This document shows, one piece after another, positions 6,545-14,919 of a DNA stretch of 64,000 nucleotides. The stretch is from NCBI RefSeq assembly GCF_002278135.3, contig NZ_CP029425.2, positions 1,240,001 to 1,304,000 on the forward strand, written 5' to 3'. The notes beneath the pieces are model-generated. The model was not told the DNA's origin and did not search any database. It saw nothing but the letters and a program-made list of their open reading frames with translations. Position 1 is the stretch's first letter. The number at the start of each line of letters is the position of its first letter. Both the position numbers and the translations under genes were made by a program. Source of the stretch: Bradyrhizobium ottawaense (GTDB taxonomy: Bacteria > Pseudomonadota > Alphaproteobacteria > Rhizobiales > Xanthobacteraceae).

Positions 6545-8490
6545 CAGCCCGCAGCCGCGTCGCTGTCGGGAAAACGCTGCGGCAATTGCAGCCGCACGCG
6601 CGTCCCGGAAGCATCGGAGCTCAGGTCGAGCAGCGCGCCGCAGCGCGCGGCGCGATTTCTCATGTTGCGCAAGCCGCGCGCGGTCTGGCCGGTGCGCCCG
6701 GCTTCGTCATGGCCGGCCAGCGCAAAGCCTTGGCCGTCGTCGGTCACGCTGATCAGGCCGTACGGCCCCTCGCTTGCATCGAGCGTCTCGATGGTGACCG
6801 CGATGCGATGTGCCTGTGCGTGCTTGACCGCATTGGTCACGGCCTCGTCGAGGATGCGCACGATCTGGATGACGTGCCATGGCCTGAGTTCAGGGTGCAG
6901 CGGCAGGCCCTGCGGGGTCGCCACGCGCCAGTCGAGCGTGATGTCGTGCGGCCGCAATTGTGCGCTCGCGCGCTCGCGCCAGGAGCCGAGCGCGAGCATC
7001 AGGTCGCCGCCGATGTCGTCCATGGAATCGATGACGAGGCGCAGATCCTTCAGCGCGGCCCGGGCAGCGTCGGTGATGGTCGCGCCCTCATGGCCGCGCT
7101 CGGAGAGCGCGACGATGCTGACCAGCTGGCCGCCGAGGCCGTCATGCAGGTCGCGCATCAGGCGCGTGCGCTCATTGGCGAGCGCGGCGGCGCGCGCGCG
7201 CTCCTCCTCGCGGACGAAGCTCGCCTTCAGCCGCTCCTCGGCCTCGCGCACGCGCGTCACCAACTGGCCGGCGAAGCTGTCGACCTGGTTCAGCGCGCGG
7301 GCGAAGCGCCAGGTCAGTCCCGCGCCGATCGCGACCAGCATCGCCGAATAGGACAGGCGCGAGACGAAGATGCGATCGTTGCTCACGATCTCGAGCACCG
7401 TGAGCATGTCCTGGATCCAGCAGACCAGCACGATGGTGACGGCGCAGCCGATCGTGAAGCTCGCCGCGTCCTGCCGCCGGACGACCGCGGTCGCGGTCAC
7501 CCAGGCCATCAGAACCAGGCAAAGCCCGACCGTGGGGATGCCGAGCACCAGAAAGAGGATGCGCGGCAGCGGCGGGCCTCCGATCAGCCCGACCACGAAC
7601 ACGACCAGGCCCGGCACGAACAGCAGCATGCCGTAGCGCGGCCAGCGCCAGCCGAAGAACAGCACGCCGAACATGACGACCAACGCGCTCTCGATCGGCG
7701 CGGACGCCAGCAGCACTGCGGCAAGCCGCGACGTGGCGGCCGGCGGCACCGGCGGCGGGACGTAGGCCTGCACCACGCCGAGCACCATCGCAGCCGCCAA
7801 CACGCCGTAGACCGGCTCGCGGCGCCGCATCAGCCACATGATCGCGAGGATGACGGCGAGGATCGACTGCCAGGCCGAAAACACCACCGGGAGGGTGACG
7901 AACAGCAGCGTCCGCGTCTCATAGGCTGGCCGCAAGGCGGCGTCGGGTCCGACATACACCGTGTCGAGAAAGCCCTTCAACGGTCCCCACACGAACAGGC
8001 GCACCGTGATCTCGTTGGCGCCCTCGCGCAGCAGTGAGGCGGGGATCGCTGCGATCTGCGGCGTGTTGCGGTCGGGCCGGTTGGCGTTGGCGTCGCGCCG
8101 GGAATCGAGCACGACGACGCCGTCGACGGCGACCCCCACCGCGTTGCTGAAGCGCGGCAGGTAGACCGACCATCCCGATGCCGCTTCGCCGCGCCGGAAC
8201 GTGAAGCTGCCGGTGTAGATCGGCGGGTCGTCCAGGGAATAGCGCGACGCCGTGAAATGCGGCAGGTTCACGGGCAGCGTCACGCCGTCCTGCCGCAGCG
8301 AAAATCCGCTCAGCGCAAAATCGTCGGGGTCGTTCGGCTGCAGCAGCCGCAGCCCGAGAATGGTGGCGATCACGATCAGCGCCTGCAGCAGCAGATAGGG
8401 CACGAGGCGCGAGGCGATCAGCCGGCGCCGCGGCCGCGTGGGCGCCTTCGGAGCTGCCTTTGTAGGTGCCTTGGCCGCGATCTCGCTCAC
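6544..8490 (-). CDS. NarL-type sensor histidine kinase with 7TM (DISM-like) sensor
   Basis: 648 residues. One N-terminal membrane helix (about 28-48) is followed by a periplasmic beta-rich domain (about 55-185), seven to eight membrane helices (about 190-400), a short coiled coil, and a HisKA_3 dimerisation domain with 'RDLHDGLGGQL' (phospho-acceptor His449). A C-terminal HATPase domain carries 'DEAVTNAVKHA' and 'DDGQGF' boxes. The layout matches 7TMR-DISM receptors, whose extracellular domain is thought to bind carbohydrate-like ligands. The GTG start overlaps the response regulator's TGA by three bases, indicating translational coupling. Confidence 0.85.
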   Translation of the reverse strand: MSEIAAKAPTKAAPKAPTRPRRRLIASRLVPYLLLQALIVIATILGLRLLQPNDPDDFALSGFSLRQDGVTLPVNLPHFTASRYSLDDPPIYTGSFTFRRGEAASGWSVYLPRFSNAVGVAVDGVVVLDSRRDANANRPDRNTPQIAAIPASLLREGANEITVRLFVWGPLKGFLDTVYVGPDAALRPAYETRTLLFVTLPVVFSAWQSILAVILAIMWLMRRREPVYGVLAAAMVLGVVQAYVPPPVPPAATSRLAAVLLASAPIESALVVMFGVLFFGWRWPRYGMLLFVPGLVVFVVGLIGGPPLPRILFLVLGIPTVGLCLVLMAWVTATAVVRRQDAASFTIGCAVTIVLVCWIQDMLTVLEIVSNDRIFVSRLSYSAMLVAIGAGLTWRFARALNQVDSFAGQLVTRVREAEERLKASFVREEERARAAALANERTRLMRDLHDGLGGQLVSIVALSERGHEGATITDAARAALKDLRLVIDSMDDIGGDLMLALGSWRERASAQLRPHDITLDWRVATPQGLPLHPELRPWHVIQIVRILDEAVTNAVKHAQAHRIAVTIETLDASEGPYGLISVTDDGQGFALAGHDEAGRTGQTARGLRNMRNRAARCGALLDLSSDASGTRVRLQLPQRFPDSDAAAG

Positions 8491-9176
8491 AGCTTGATCA
8501 GGCCCTGCTGCACCGCTTCGAACACCGCTTCGCTGCGCGTGTGCACCTCGAGCTTGCGATAGATGTTCTTGATATGGCCGGGCACGGTCTGCTTGGACAG
8601 GCCGAGATGGCTGGCGATCTCGGCATAGCTGAAGCCTTTTGCGATGCCCCAGAGGATGTCGATCTCGCGCGGGGTCAGCCTCGCCGTATTGAGCAGGGGT
8701 CCCGGCGGTGGCTCCGCCGAATTTGGCGCGGCACCTTGGGTTCTGCGCACGATGAAGCGCGCGATGGAGGCCGAGATCGGCGAATGGCCGGCGACCAGAT
8801 CGCGCACGGTGGTGGCGATGTCGGTGGGGAAGGCGTCCTTGAGCAGATAGCCGGTGGCGCCGACCGTGATCGCCGAGATCACGCTCTCCTCGTCGCCGAG
8901 TGCCGAGATCACCATGATCTCGGTGTCGGGGAAGCGCTGCCTCATCTCGCGGATCAGCTCGATGCCGTGGCCGTCGGGCAGGCGCAGATCGGTCAGCAGC
9001 ACGCGGGGCGCGCCGCCGGCAAGCGCGGAACGGGCTTCGCCGAGCGTGCCGGCGCTGCGCACCTCGTAGCCGGCCTTGACCAGCGCATCCTGCAGCCGCC
9101 AGCAGGTCGGCGCGTCGTCCTCGACGAGGAGGATGGTGATGGGTTCACCCGTCTCGCCCTGTTCGGTCATGATCAT
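8487..9176 (-). CDS. LuxR/NarL-family response regulator
   Basis: About 229 residues: an N-terminal receiver domain with acidic pocket 'VEDD', phospho-acceptor Asp63 in 'LLTDLRLPDG' and conserved Lys in 'YLLKDAF', then a linker and a LuxR-type helix-turn-helix ('LTPREIDILWGIAKGFSYAEIASHLGLSKQTVPGHIKNIYRKL'). It is the cognate partner of the adjacent kinase, whose start codon it overlaps. ATG codons at 9176 and 9170 are both possible starts; the much longer open frame upstream is rejected because the receiver fold begins here. Confidence 0.88.
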   Translation of the reverse strand: MIMTEQGETGEPITILLVEDDAPTCWRLQDALVKAGYEVRSAGTLGEARSALAGGAPRVLLTDLRLPDGHGIELIREMRQRFPDTEIMVISALGDEESVISAITVGATGYLLKDAFPTDIATTVRDLVAGHSPISASIARFIVRRTQGAAPNSAEPPPGPLLNTARLTPREIDILWGIAKGFSYAEIASHLGLSKQTVPGHIKNIYRKLEVHTRSEAVFEAVQQGLIKL

Positions 9177-9321
9177 GGTCCCGCGACCCGCGTGTCCCCC
9201 GCGGCGCAAGGGCAAGTTTAACCGCCGGACGCGGGCAGCGACACCCATAATCATGGGGGCGGGAATGTCCCGTGTCCAAGTCGCGGCGCTGAGCGCTCCG
9301 ACGCTGCGTCCCCACTGGACC

Positions 9322-12084
9322 TCAGTTGCTCGCCAGCGGTAATGCCGGCTTGTCCGGCGGCATCGGTGGGGCCGGCAGGCGCTGGACCTTGATCTTCGCA
9401 GTGCCGCTGTTGTTTCGGTAGAAGAGATCGTGCGGCCCCTGGATCGCATCGAGCCAGGACGGGACCAACGACTCCGGAAGCAGCCGCGGGAATATCTGGA
9501 CGGCGTCATTGACGTAGAAGAACAGCTCGCCGGACTCGGGCGCCACGAATTCGGCGACGACGCGGCCGGTCAACAGCTGCTTCGTCCAGGCCTGGCCTGC
9601 CTCGGCGAGCATGACCGGCGGAATCGGTTCGAATTTGCCGAGGCCGTCGAGCCTGCCCTTGAACTCGGCCGTGTCGTCGAGCCGCACGGGGTACCTGTTG
9701 CGGCTCCTGCTGATGTCTTCCTCCGCGGGCAGGGTGGGCTTCATGCGGCGGGGAAATTCGTCGGCCGGCATCACATTGACCGCCTTGAGCGGCAGGTCGT
9801 TGATGCCTTTGCTGCCGACGCGCACCACGGGCTGGAACCAGTCCGCCGCGAACAGACGACGCTCCGGCAGCGCCACGTAGTGGTGCGGCTCGTAGGTCGC
9901 AAATCCGTTCGCTCCGCTCATGATGGTGCGGTCGAACCATGGTTCTTTGATCTCGAGAAAGACGCGGTATTTGCGGCCCTTCTCGACGGCGAGCCCGCTC
10001 CACCAGCAAAAGTCCCTGGTGTCGAACAGCGCGCGCGCGTCGACCGGCTCGTCCGTCACCGGCGTGCCGGTCTGGAACGCGGCAGAGCCCTTGACCGTAG
10101 GCGGCGAGCAGACCGAGCCGAGGGCGAGACGACCGGTGAACAGGCTGCTCGACACGATCAGCGCGGCCGAGCCGAAGATCGCGATCAGGAAGACCGCCGG
10201 CACCAGTCCCCTGGTGATGACGCGTTGCGCCGGGCTGGCATTCAGGCGCATCCAGTGTCCGAACCGCATCAACGGCCCCGGCTTGTCGATGTGCTTCATG
10301 CTCGCCCTGCGGCGCGACGTGTTCCAGGCAAGACGCGCCCGCTCCTCGATGTCGTCACGCAACGTTCCGTTCTTGTGCCAGATCCACCAGGTGACGATCA
10401 CCACGATCGACGTCAGGAAGGGATAGTAGGTCGCGATGTTGAGCCAGGGGGCCGCATAGGACGGCAGCACGTCTCGCAGCAGATTGGTCAGCGGCGCCAC
10501 CACTGCGCCCATCACCCAGTCGATATTGGTGATGAAGGACAGTGCGCCGGTGCCCTCCAGGGCGCGGTCTTCGGACCACTGCACCAGCGCGTGCGCGATC
10601 CACGGCCAGGCGGCGATGACGCCGGCCATGAACAAAAGCGAGAAATAGGCGACGCGCCGCCACCACACGGTGTCGCGCGTGAGGCTCGACATGGTGGCGT
10701 CGGGCGTGCTCATCGCGGTAAAGGCTTTCGCCTCCTGCTCGCGTCGAGGGCCCGTCGCCTTTGCCAGATAGGCCGCTTTCAGAGCCTCGCGCGCATGCTG
10801 CTCGTCGATATCCTTGGTCTCTCCCTCGGATCGCAGCGGCAACCTCGTTCCGTCCGGCAGCAGCACCAGGCAGTTCGCCGGAAGCATGATGGGCGCGTAA
10901 TCGTCGCAGCCGAGCAGCATGCGCTCGATGACGGCGAAGTGCACCACCGGCAGCCCGCCATTCACGTCGCCGCCGAGGATCGGACGCGGCCCGTAGCGGT
11001 ACAGCACTGCTGCGCCGCTGCGGGAATCATGCCGCGGTCCGAGCGCCGATTGATATTCCCTGAAATGCTCGATCTCGCCGTCCTGGAAGCGCAACCGGTC
11101 GCCGAGCTGCTCGACCATCCAGACCAGCGGCACGAAGGACAGCGTGGATTCCGGATAGCCGCCGCCGATATCGGAATGGACGCCCGTGAACCACACTTCC
11201 TTGACGATCTGCCCCTGCGCCAGATGGCTCTGGTCGATCCGCAGGGGATGGAAGGTGGTGCGTTCGTCGTCGAGCGCGAGCGCGTGACAGGCGTGCCTGA
11301 CCTTGTGCGACAGCCGGTGATTGCGGAACGAGATCGGCCAGATCGCCCAGTCGACGGCGAGGCGGAGCTCCTCGACCGGAACGCCGAAGGCCTCGACGGT
11401 GTCGAACAGGCCGAGGAATGCGATCTCGACCTCGCTGCGCCCGTTCATCTTGCCCCGCACCTCGGCGTAGCTGCGGTGCCGGCAAAGCCAGTGATAGACG
11501 AACAGCAGGAAGTCGCGGATCCAGCGCGTCACCCAGATCGTCGGCAGGCTCTTGGTCCAGGGCACGGTCTCGCGCCGGTACTCGCGCCAGGCGGCTTTGA
11601 CGTTGCGCCCCATCTCCGCATGCGACACCGGCGTGTCGTCGATCTCCGCCGGCACCAGGCCCTGGCTCGAGATCAGCGCCGCCAGCGTGCGCGCGGTGAA
11701 GGCGCCGCGGCTGAAGCCGAAGATGTAGATGTCGTCGCCGGGTCGCCAGTTCCAGCACAGGAAGCGATAGAGTTTGCGGACGTTGCCGGGGACGCCGATG
11801 CCGGTGGCGCCGTCGAGCGCGGCAAGCGGTGCCCAGCCGGCGGTGCCGACACCCTTGATGTAATGCGCGATCTGATCGGGCTGGGTATGGTCCAGGGCTT
11901 CATAGAGACGCCAGACGCTGGATTCCTGCGTGGTGAACGCATTGCCGGTGCCGTCGGCGAACAGCACCAGCTTGCGTCTTGGCAGGGCCGCGCTCGCGCT
12001 CCCGCCGGCATTCCCATCCCTGTCGCTGGGCGCGCGTTCCGGCCTCGGAGAATCGGCGTTCCCCCCGACATCATGATGCGTCAT
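9322..12084 (-). CDS. DUF2235 (Tle1-like) alpha/beta hydrolase with membrane segments
   Basis: 920 residues. After a low-complexity N-terminus, a DUF2235 hydrolase domain spans about residues 36-430: strand 'KLVLFADGTGNAF', nucleophile elbow 'FGFSRGAFTART' (Ser125), and 'WFTGVHSDIGGGYPE' supplying conserved Asp and His. Two hydrophobic segments (about 475-500 and 630-655) separate it from a C-terminal region of about 270 residues that I cannot assign. DUF2235 proteins include type VI secretion phospholipase effectors of the Tle1 family, but no secretion or immunity genes lie nearby. The ATG at 12084 follows a strong GGAGGGG site; an upstream TTG start is less likely. Confidence 0.8.
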   Translation of the reverse strand: MTHHDVGGNADSPRPERAPSDRDGNAGGSASAALPRRKLVLFADGTGNAFTTQESSVWRLYEALDHTQPDQIAHYIKGVGTAGWAPLAALDGATGIGVPGNVRKLYRFLCWNWRPGDDIYIFGFSRGAFTARTLAALISSQGLVPAEIDDTPVSHAEMGRNVKAAWREYRRETVPWTKSLPTIWVTRWIRDFLLFVYHWLCRHRSYAEVRGKMNGRSEVEIAFLGLFDTVEAFGVPVEELRLAVDWAIWPISFRNHRLSHKVRHACHALALDDERTTFHPLRIDQSHLAQGQIVKEVWFTGVHSDIGGGYPESTLSFVPLVWMVEQLGDRLRFQDGEIEHFREYQSALGPRHDSRSGAAVLYRYGPRPILGGDVNGGLPVVHFAVIERMLLGCDDYAPIMLPANCLVLLPDGTRLPLRSEGETKDIDEQHAREALKAAYLAKATGPRREQEAKAFTAMSTPDATMSSLTRDTVWWRRVAYFSLLFMAGVIAAWPWIAHALVQWSEDRALEGTGALSFITNIDWVMGAVVAPLTNLLRDVLPSYAAPWLNIATYYPFLTSIVVIVTWWIWHKNGTLRDDIEERARLAWNTSRRRASMKHIDKPGPLMRFGHWMRLNASPAQRVITRGLVPAVFLIAIFGSAALIVSSSLFTGRLALGSVCSPPTVKGSAAFQTGTPVTDEPVDARALFDTRDFCWWSGLAVEKGRKYRVFLEIKEPWFDRTIMSGANGFATYEPHHYVALPERRLFAADWFQPVVRVGSKGINDLPLKAVNVMPADEFPRRMKPTLPAEEDISRSRNRYPVRLDDTAEFKGRLDGLGKFEPIPPVMLAEAGQAWTKQLLTGRVVAEFVAPESGELFFYVNDAVQIFPRLLPESLVPSWLDAIQGPHDLFYRNNSGTAKIKVQRLPAPPMPPDKPALPLASN

Positions 12085-12339
12085 GGGCCCCTCCGGCAAT
12101 TCGACAAGGAAAGCGTCAGGCCAAACCGGGCATCATTTCCCGGAAGCAATCAGTGGTTGAAATCTCTGACTCATGAAAATACAGGTGCATTCTGCGCACA
12201 GTCCCGTTGAGGTAGCAAGCGGGATCATGCCGCGTCGCCGTGTCGGGTCGTCGCTGGATGGCAGCGGCGATCCGGCGGGGCTGTTTCCAGCGGTCGCTGT
12301 CTCCGTGGCGACAGACTGTTGCTGGATTTGCTGATGCCG

Positions 12340-12567
12340 TTACGAGAGATCCACCCGCGGCGGCGGGTAGCGCCGCGCCAACAGCGATAGCGACAGATCC
12401 CGCTCGTCCGCCGGCAGCTCCAGATAGGCCAGCACCAGCGGCCGCTTCCAGTCGCCGACGCCGAAATCCATCGCCATCCATTTTTGCGGCTCGGGGCCTT
12501 CGAGGCCCCGGACCCAGACGAAATAGCGGGGGAGGTCGTCGGCGTCCGTCCTGCGTGTCCTGGCCAT
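12340..12567 (-). CDS. Hypothetical protein, 75 aa
   Basis: A short soluble protein with no recognised family. It reads as a genuine protein: balanced composition, 'RYFVWVRGLEGPEPQKWMAMDFGVGDWKRPLVLAYLELPADERDLSLSLL' region, no low complexity. The start is placed at ATG 12567, with TTG three bases earlier as the alternative. It stands alone between the DUF2235 gene and a repeat cluster. I cannot suggest a function. Confidence 0.5.
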   Translation of the reverse strand: MARTRRTDADDLPRYFVWVRGLEGPEPQKWMAMDFGVGDWKRPLVLAYLELPADERDLSLSLLARRYPPPRVDLS

Positions 12568-12659
12568 CAAACTGTCCGCTGCATCGGATCGGTTGCCACA
12601 GGATATAGGGATTGGTGCGGCGAAGTGGAACGGCCTCCAGACGCATAATCTCTCCTCCT

Positions 12660-12780
12660 CGTCATTGCGAGGAGCTCTTGCGACGAAGCAATCCAGACTG
12701 TTTCCGCGGATGCAGTCCTGGATTGCTTCGCTTCCGCCTTCGCTCTTCGAGCTTCGGCGGACGAGGCGCTCGCAATGACG
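12660..12780. repeat. Palindromic dispersed repeat (about 120 bases)
   Basis: The ends are complementary (CGTCATTGCGAG at the left, CGCAATGACG at the right), and an inner pair GAAGCAATCCAG / CTGGATTGCTTC lies around 12685 and 12718. This is the layout of REP/BIME-type extragenic elements that I recall as frequent in Bradyrhizobium. No coding potential is claimed, although frames run through it. Confidence 0.6.
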
Positions 12781-12806
12781 GGAGAAAGCGTGCCTCCCTC
12801 TCTCTC

Positions 12807-12905
12807 GTGCCCCGGACGCAGCGCAGCGCTACTTCAGCGGTGCGCTGCAGAGCCAGGGCCCATGTCGCGGCGTTGGAATGTGTCACCTCTGGGTCCCGGA
12901 CCGCG
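12807..12905. repeat. Dispersed GC-rich palindromic repeat, copy A
   Basis: It begins GTGCCCCGGACGCAGCGCAG and continues to a GGGTCCCGG end. It is clearly related to the element at 58895-59021, sharing the opening, the 'GCGCTGCAGAGCC' middle and the 'TCCCGG' close. It looks like an extragenic repeat without a gene. Confidence 0.55.
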
Positions 12906-13480
12906 ATCCAAAAATTCTGCTTGACCGAAATTCGGAAATATCGTATGTGTTCCTCATCCCGGCCCAAGGATAAGGGGCGTTTCGCGATCGTCACGATGCG
13001 CGGGCCGGGTGGCGGTGGACGTGGAGCGCATCGGCGCGCCAGAAATCGCAGGGCGGGTTTGGCCCGTGAGCGGTTGAGCAGCGCGCACACGACCGGTGCG
13101 GTCCGCGTACGGCAAAAGCGTGTCGTCCTGACGCCCGGGGTCTGTGCGTCAAGGCTTGCGGTGATGTGGCTGCCCGACCGGGCGTGCGCATCAGCCATCC
13201 GCAAGGCGACGGGGGCAATAGTGCATCGCTCCCCGGGGAGAGCGCGCCATAAGCCGTCAAACCACTGCGCAGGGAAAGGCCGGGATGTCCTGGGCTGCCC
13301 TGTATGCCGCTGTGCATTTGTCTTCGCAATTTGCGCGCAGCGGACCGCGGGTGCCAGCCGGCGCCCGGCCTTCCCTGCGCCCTTTCCTCAGGAAGGGGCG
13401 TCGAGAGAAGCACAGGACTCGGGCGTCATGCGTCGCGAGGGCGAAGCGGCGTGTCCTGCTATTTGAAAATTGAGGTGGGT
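12906..13480. repeat. Long structured dispersed element, possibly non-coding RNA
   Basis: About 570 bases between repeats and the next gene, with no convincing protein frame: the open frames are rich in Arg, Ser and Pro and have no matching ribosome site. A long-range stem pairs 13267-13284 with 13364-13380 (GCGCAGGGAAAGGCCGGG against its near-complement), and a small hairpin follows at 13381-13400. I recall very similar segments recurring in Bradyrhizobium genomes, where they tend to be mis-annotated as short proteins. The multi-copy claim is memory, not something this window shows. Confidence 0.5.
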
Positions 13481-13496
13481 CCGCTCGTCCTGCCGA

Positions 13497-13799
13497 TCAC
13501 CGCCACAACTCGCAGGTCGCCACGCGGTTGATGTCGGCGAGCCGGCGGGCGGCATTTCCGTGCAGATCGAGGCTTTCGACCAGCGTCAGCAGGCGCCGAT
13601 AGGCGACCTCGGCAGTGTCGACCGGCAGCGGGGCCTCGTCAAAGGCCTCGACATAGCTGCCGACGACACCGCTGAGCAGGCGGCACAGGCCGCGCTGGGC
13701 GGGATCGTGCTGGCCGAGCGTTTCGAGCTTCTGCTGAAAGGTCTGGAAGGTCCGCAAACCGTGGTGTTGCTGCGAAAGCCACGCGTGCAGGTCGTTCAT
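13497..13799 (-). CDS. Hypothetical protein, 100 aa
   Basis: A helical, soluble 100-residue protein (MNDLHAWLSQQHHGLRTFQ... ending VATCELWR) with no signal peptide and no family that I recognise. Composition is normal and an AAGGAG-like site precedes the ATG at 13799. It lies between the structured repeat and the tRNA-Leu gene. Function unknown. Confidence 0.6.
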   Translation of the reverse strand: MNDLHAWLSQQHHGLRTFQTFQQKLETLGQHDPAQRGLCRLLSGVVGSYVEAFDEAPLPVDTAEVAYRRLLTLVESLDLHGNAARRLADINRVATCELWR

Positions 13800-13995
13800 A
13801 TGAGCTCCTTCGAGTGACGGAAGAAGCTACCGGTTTATACAGTGGAGATGCGGGGATGGCTAGGGTGGGGGGAGCGGAGCTTGGACTCGTTGACCCAGTC
13901 CGCCTTCGCCAGGCTTCGGCGGGACAGCCTTCACTGCTTCGCTTCGATGGTTCGGAGGTCGGCTCGCCCAGCCGTAGCTGCGAAGCAGCGAAGGC

Positions 13996-14080
13996 TGGTG
14001 CCCCTGGCCGGAATCGAACCAGCACTCCTTGCGGAACTCGATTTTGAGTCGAGCGCGTCTACCAGTTCCGCCACAGGGGC
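13996..14080 (-). tRNA. tRNA-Leu (anticodon CAA)
   Basis: On the minus strand the 85-base cloverleaf reads from GCCCCTG to CAGGGGC plus ACCA, so the CCA end is encoded. The anticodon stem-loop is CTCGA-CTCAAAA-TCGAG with anticodon CAA. A long variable arm (about 13 bases) is present as expected for leucine tRNAs, and the T-arm contains GGTTCGATTCC. It decodes UUG. No integrase or duplicated 3' end is visible beside it, so no integrated element is indicated. Confidence 0.95.
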
Positions 14081-14237
14081 CCTCGGTCGGCCCTTGAAGG
14101 GAGCGTCGCGAAGCCGGCGGACTATAGCCATGGACAAAGCGGGGTCAACCCGCGCCAAAGTGATGTCAGCCGTTCTCGACAGCCGCATGGACCGGGGCTA
14201 GAGGCTTAAGGGCGCGACCTATCGGAAAGAGGCTGCC

Positions 14238-14777
14238 GTGACGACCCAGAGTGCCGCCATACCTGCGTTCAAGCCGGCTGCCAGCGGCTCTGCGCTGACG
14301 GCTTCGCTGCTCATCACGCTGATTGCCGCGGCGACCATCGCGGGTGCCTGGTTCTTCCAGCTCGTGCTGGAGATCCTGCCCTGTCCGCTCTGCCTGGAGC
14401 AGCGCTACGCCTATTACCTCGCGATTCCGCTCGGTGCCCTCACGGCGCTGGCCGCGCGGAGCGGCGCGCCGCGACCGCTGCTGCTGGCGGGGCTCGCGAT
14501 CCTCGCGCTGGCGACGCTCGCCAATGCCGGTCTCGGCACCTACCATTCCGGCGTCGAATGGGGTTTTTGGAAAGGGCCGACCGATTGCTCCGGTCCCGTC
14601 GTCAATCTCGGCAATGCCGGCGATCTCTTTTCAAAGCTCGACACCGTGAAGGTGGTGCGCTGCGACGAGGTGCAGTGGCGCTTCCTCGGCCTCTCGCTCG
14701 CCGGCTACAACGTGCTGATCTCGCTCGTGATGGCCGCGATTGCCGCATGGGGATTTGCGCGGACGGCGAAAGGCTAG
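14238..14777 (+). CDS. dsbB: DsbB-family disulfide bond formation membrane protein
   Basis: 179 residues with four membrane helices. The first periplasmic loop holds 'LPCPLCLEQRYAYY', the CxxC and Gln/Arg signature of DsbB that passes electrons to quinone. A second loop contains the partner cysteines ('GPTDCSGP' and 'VVRCDEVQW'). It would re-oxidise a DsbA-type thiol oxidase in the periplasm. A DsbA-like gene lies about 5 kb downstream, not linked in an operon. The start is a GTG preceded by GAAAGAGG. A palindromic repeat follows the stop. Confidence 0.85.
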   Translation: MTTQSAAIPAFKPAASGSALTASLLITLIAAATIAGAWFFQLVLEILPCPLCLEQRYAYYLAIPLGALTALAARSGAPRPLLLAGLAILALATLANAGLGTYHSGVEWGFWKGPTDCSGPVVNLGNAGDLFSKLDTVKVVRCDEVQWRFLGLSLAGYNVLISLVMAAIAAWGFARTAKG

Positions 14778-14786
14778 GCAAGCTGC

Positions 14787-14888
14787 CGTAGGGTGGGCAA
14801 AGGCGCGCACTTCGCGCGCCGTGCCCACGCCTTTCAATAACGGGCAAATGGTGGGCACGGCGCTCACGCGCCTTTGCCCACCCTACGA
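14787..14888. repeat. Palindromic dispersed repeat, GTAGGGTGGGC type, copy A
   Basis: The outer arms are GTAGGGTGGGCAAAGGCGCG and its reverse complement; an inner pair is GTGCCCAC / GTGGGCAC. The same element recurs at 31818-31928. It lies between the convergent dsbB and AbrB-type genes, where the hairpin may also terminate transcription. Confidence 0.75.
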
Positions 14889-14919
14889 GAGCGGAGCCCG
14901 TTACGCGCACCGCGCTCCG

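Noticed and set aside
6430..8037. A 535-codon plus-strand frame opposite the sensor kinase
   Set aside because: Its composition is that of an antisense shadow (long runs of Arg, Asp, His, Gln) and it overlaps a kinase gene with all expected motifs.
9430..12210. A 926-codon open frame on the plus strand opposite the DUF2235 gene
   Set aside because: It is an antisense shadow caused by high GC in third positions; the product is rich in Arg, His, Asp and Ala, with no motif, while the minus-strand frame has intact hydrolase motifs and a good ribosome site.
12612..13466. A 284-codon frame, and shorter frames on the other strand, through the repeat cluster
   Set aside because: The region consists of palindromic repeats and a structured element; the frames change between unrelated repeats and have no ribosome site or recognisable domain.
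13996..14080. tRNA-Leu as an attachment site of an integrated element
   Set aside because: No integrase, no repeated copy of the tRNA 3' end and no compositional shift lie on either side.
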